Of a DNA stretch of 52,130 nucleotides, positions 50,010 to 52,130 are shown one piece after another. Source of the DNA: Lachnospiraceae bacterium (GTDB lineage Bacteria; Bacillota; Clostridia; Lachnospirales; Lachnospiraceae). Numbering within the stretch: position 1 is the stretch's first letter; the number at the start of each line of letters is the position of its first letter. Location: the NCBI GenBank assembly GCA_017437065.1, contig JAFSBX010000091.1:1-52130 (forward strand), read 5' to 3'. The notes under the pieces were generated by a model. That model saw nothing but the letters and a program-made list of their open reading frames with translations, did no database searches and had not been told where the DNA came from. The position numbers and the translations under genes are program-made.

Positions 50010-50723
50010 ATGAACATGTTATCATTGGAACAGGAACTGAAAAACAATGCTTATCCGGGAAGAGGAATTGTAATCGGAAAATCAGCAGATGGTACAAAAG
50101 CGGTTACAGCTTATTTTATTATGGGAAGAAGCTCAAACAGCAGAAACCGTGTTTTTGTTGAAGAAGGACAGGGAATCCGCACAGAAGCATTTGACCCGTC
50201 AAAGTTAGAAGATCCGAGTCTGATTATTTATGCACCGGTAAGAGTACTTGGTAATAAAACAATTGTTACAAACGGTGATCAGACAGATACAATCTATGAA
50301 GGAATGGACAAACAGCTTACTTTCGAGCAGTCTTTAAGAAGTCGTGAGTTTGAGCCGGACGGACCAAACTATACACCTCGTATTTCCGGTATCATGCATA
50401 TCGAAGACGGAACATATAATTATGCTATGTCTATTTTAAAGAGTAACAATGGTGATCCATCCTCCTGTAACAGATATACTTTTGCTTATGAAAATCCGAA
50501 AGCAGGAGAAGGACATTTTATTCATACATATATGCATGATGGCAATCCCCTCCCAAGCTTTGAAGGAGAACCTAAATTAGTAGAGATTCCAAACGATATG
50601 GAAAGCTTTGCAAATATGCTTTGGGAAAGCTTAAATGAAGAAAATAAAGTTTCTTTATTTGTAAGATTTATTGATATTGCCACAGGCGAATATGAAACTA
50701 AGATTATTAACAAAAATAAATAA
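50010..50723 (+). CDS. IMP cyclohydrolase, PurO-like
   Basis: IMP cyclohydrolase closes the ring of FAICAR to give IMP, the last step of purine synthesis. The 237-residue protein fits the PurO/IMP_cyclohyd family (YPGRGIVIGKSADGTKAVTA, RSSNSRNRVFVEEG, then APVRVLGNKTIVTNGDQTDT), not the bifunctional PurH. ATG 50010 follows AGGAGG by about 9 nt. It is paired with a standalone AICAR transformylase downstream, so the two PurH activities are on two genes. Controlled by the ZTP riboswitch upstream. Confidence 0.9.
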   Translation: MNMLSLEQELKNNAYPGRGIVIGKSADGTKAVTAYFIMGRSSNSRNRVFVEEGQGIRTEAFDPSKLEDPSLIIYAPVRVLGNKTIVTNGDQTDTIYEGMDKQLTFEQSLRSREFEPDGPNYTPRISGIMHIEDGTYNYAMSILKSNNGDPSSCNRYTFAYENPKAGEGHFIHTYMHDGNPLPSFEGEPKLVEIPNDMESFANMLWESLNEENKVSLFVRFIDIATGEYETKIINKNK

Positions 50724-50771
50724 GATTTCCAACTTGCAAACAACAAAAAGGATAAAAAGGAGCAGAATCTC

Positions 50772-51950
50772 ATGAACGAAATCGAATTGAAATATGGATG
50801 TAACCCGAATCAGAAACCTTCCCGTATTTTTATGGAAGACGGAAGTGATTTACCTGTAAAGGTATTGAATGGTAAACCGGGATATATTAACTTTTTGGAC
50901 GCTTTTAACGGATGGCAGCTTGTAAAAGAATTAAAAGAAGCTACAGGTCTTCCGGCAGCAACTTCTTTCAAACACGTTTCACCGGCAGGTGCAGCAGTAG
51001 GACTTCCACTTTCCGATACTCTTGCAAAAATTTACTGGGTGGATGATTTAGGAGAACTTTCTCCTTTAGCCTGTGCTTATGCAAGAGCAAGAGGTGCAGA
51101 CAGAATGTCTTCTTTCGGTGATTTCATTGCATTATCTGATGTATGTGATGAATGTACCGCAAAATTAATCAAGAGAGAAGTTTCTGATGGTGTAATTGCT
51201 CCGGGGTATACAGAGGAAGCAATGAAACTGTTAAAAGAAAAGAAAAACGGAAACTATAACGTAATTCAGATTGATGAGAATTATGTTCCGGCAGAATTAG
51301 AGAAAAAACAGGTTTACGGTATTACTTTTGAACAGGGAAGAAATGAACTGGATATCAATGGAGATCTTTTATCCAACATTGTTACAGAGAATAAAGAGAT
51401 TCCGGAATCTGCTTTAATTGATATGAAGATTTCTTTAATTACATTAAAATATACACAGTCTAACTCTGTATGTTTTGTAAAAGACGGTCAGGCAATCGGT
51501 ATCGGTGCAGGACAGCAGTCCCGTGTACATTGTACACGTCTTGCAGGACAGAAAGCTGATAACTGGTTTTTACGTCAGTCCCCGCAGGTACTTGGTTTAG
51601 AATTCGTAGACGGACTTGGACGTGCAAACAGAGATAATGCAATTGATGTTTATATCGGTGATGAATATATGGATGTTTTGGCTGATGGTGCATGGGAAGG
51701 TATCTTCAAGGTAAAACCTCCGGTATTTACAAGAGAAGAAAAGCGAGCATGGTTAGATAAAATGCAGGATGTAACATTAGGTTCTGATGCATTCTTCCCA
51801 TTCTCTGATAATATTGAAAGAGCACACAAGAGTGGTGTAAAATATATTGCACAGCCGGGTGGTTCCGTAAGGGATGATTTGGTTATTGAGTGTTGTAATA
51901 AATATGATATGGTAATGGCATTTACGGGAATCCGTTTGTTCCATCACTAA
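50772..51950 (+). CDS. AICAR formyltransferase (PurH-type, without cyclohydrolase domain)
   Basis: The 392-residue protein matches only the AICAR transformylase part of PurH: KYGCNPNQKPSRIF, INFLDAFNGWQLVKEL, TSFKHVSPAGAAVG, SNSVCFVKDGQAIGIGAGQQ and the C-terminal IAQPGGSVRDD, which carry the folate and AICAR sites. The MGS-like cyclohydrolase domain is absent, supplied by the preceding gene. Spacing is 48 bp, with AAAAGGAG before the ATG. A terminator and a group II intron end follow. Confidence 0.94.
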   Translation: MNEIELKYGCNPNQKPSRIFMEDGSDLPVKVLNGKPGYINFLDAFNGWQLVKELKEATGLPAATSFKHVSPAGAAVGLPLSDTLAKIYWVDDLGELSPLACAYARARGADRMSSFGDFIALSDVCDECTAKLIKREVSDGVIAPGYTEEAMKLLKEKKNGNYNVIQIDENYVPAELEKKQVYGITFEQGRNELDINGDLLSNIVTENKEIPESALIDMKISLITLKYTQSNSVCFVKDGQAIGIGAGQQSRVHCTRLAGQKADNWFLRQSPQVLGLEFVDGLGRANRDNAIDVYIGDEYMDVLADGAWEGIFKVKPPVFTREEKRAWLDKMQDVTLGSDAFFPFSDNIERAHKSGVKYIAQPGGSVRDDLVIECCNKYDMVMAFTGIRLFHH

Positions 51951-51961
51951 GAAATTTTGAG

Positions 51962-51991
51962 AAGTCCCGTGCGGTCTGTGCGGGATTTCTT
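51962..51991 (+). terminator. Terminator after the AICAR formyltransferase gene
   Basis: AAGTCCCG pairs with CGGGATTT (one G-U) and a T-rich tail follows. Confidence 0.75.
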
Positions 51992-51996
51992 GTTGT

Positions 51997-52130
51997 GTGT
52001 GCCAAGCATGGCACTAATCTTGCTAGTGAAAGTCTAGCCACGGGTATTTACCGCCAAGTGTAGTGAACCACAAGTCGGTATCAGTAATGGTATGGATGAA
52101 GGAAGTGGTGTAGCAAAGTTCTTGAGCCTA
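51997..52130 (+). mobile_element. 5' end of a group II intron, partial
   Basis: Group II introns begin GTGYG. Here GTGTGCC starts directly after the terminator T-tract, and GTGCC...GGCAC (51999-52014) forms the first stem, followed by ATCTTGCTAGTGAAAGTCTA as in domain I of bacterial introns. Only about 134 bp are in the window, so the reverse transcriptase gene is not seen. Insertion just after a terminator is a known preference of some group II introns, but the class cannot be fixed from this piece. Confidence 0.65.

Overview
The window looks like a chromosome segment of a low-GC, spore-former-related Firmicute, most likely Lachnospiraceae. Evidence includes AT-rich TTGACA/TATAAT promoters, strong AGGAGG ribosome binding sites, a DUF4364 regulator, a CspC-like S8 protease, a YaaH-like LysM-GH18 protein, the paired TIGR03916/TIGR03915 DNA-metabolism genes, and a PurO-type IMP cyclohydrolase next to a standalone AICAR transformylase behind a ZTP riboswitch. 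The genus cannot be named from sequence alone.

Layout. 1-480: right end of a probable IS200/IS605 (TnpB) element that has cut off a LUD-domain gene. 731-1118: a promoter-driven, unassigned noncoding transcript. 1.2-4.5 kb: NagZ-like glycosidase, tRNA-Gly(GCC) and a first RarA ATPase. 4.6-15.0 kb: an accessory type I restriction-modification island, in order hsdM, toxin-antitoxin repeat A, hsdS1, a DUF3990 gene and its overlapping partner, a tyrosine recombinase, toxin-antitoxin repeat B, a small Cys-containing gene, hsdS2, hsdR. 15.1-33.7 kb: mainly housekeeping genes (DUF4364, YhcC-like radical SAM, malic enzyme, a second RarA, M18 aminopeptidase, Rrf2 regulator with cysK, the nadABC operon, S8 protease, glycerate kinase, GH18, and a HAD-CPBP fusion). 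33.9-44.9 kb: MerR and XRE regulators, two DUF4230 proteins, asnA, the radical SAM DNA-metabolism pair, a degenerate HPr-like protein, a DinG/XPD-like helicase, endonuclease IV and a GH13 enzyme. 45.0-45.5 kb: a 600-bp gene-free region with a perfect 15-bp-arm inverted repeat, a DnaA-box cluster and PadR operators. 45.5-49.8 kb: PadR-DUF1700-DUF4097-PspC envelope module and a hybrid histidine kinase. 49.8-52.0 kb: ZTP riboswitch and the last two steps of purine synthesis. From about 51997: the 5' end of a probable group II intron.

The most notable system is the restriction island. It holds two about 360-bp direct repeats. Each encodes a 32-residue hydrophobic Hol_Tox-like peptide on the minus strand, with a convergent antisense promoter and a shared hairpin terminator, which is the layout of a type I toxin-antitoxin module. 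The peptides are too short for ordinary ORF calling. A 14-bp motif (consensus NGATTTGTNGRRCT), which inside hsdS encodes the conserved SRFVEL segment, recurs six times and marks the boundary of every module: after hsdM, at the 5' end of both hsdS units, in the centre of both hsdS genes, and after the recombinase. I infer a modular specificity-shuffling locus in which the tyrosine recombinase, or homologous recombination, exchanges or excises target-recognition cassettes that carry a type I toxin module as a linker. This is a hypothesis from sequence layout only.
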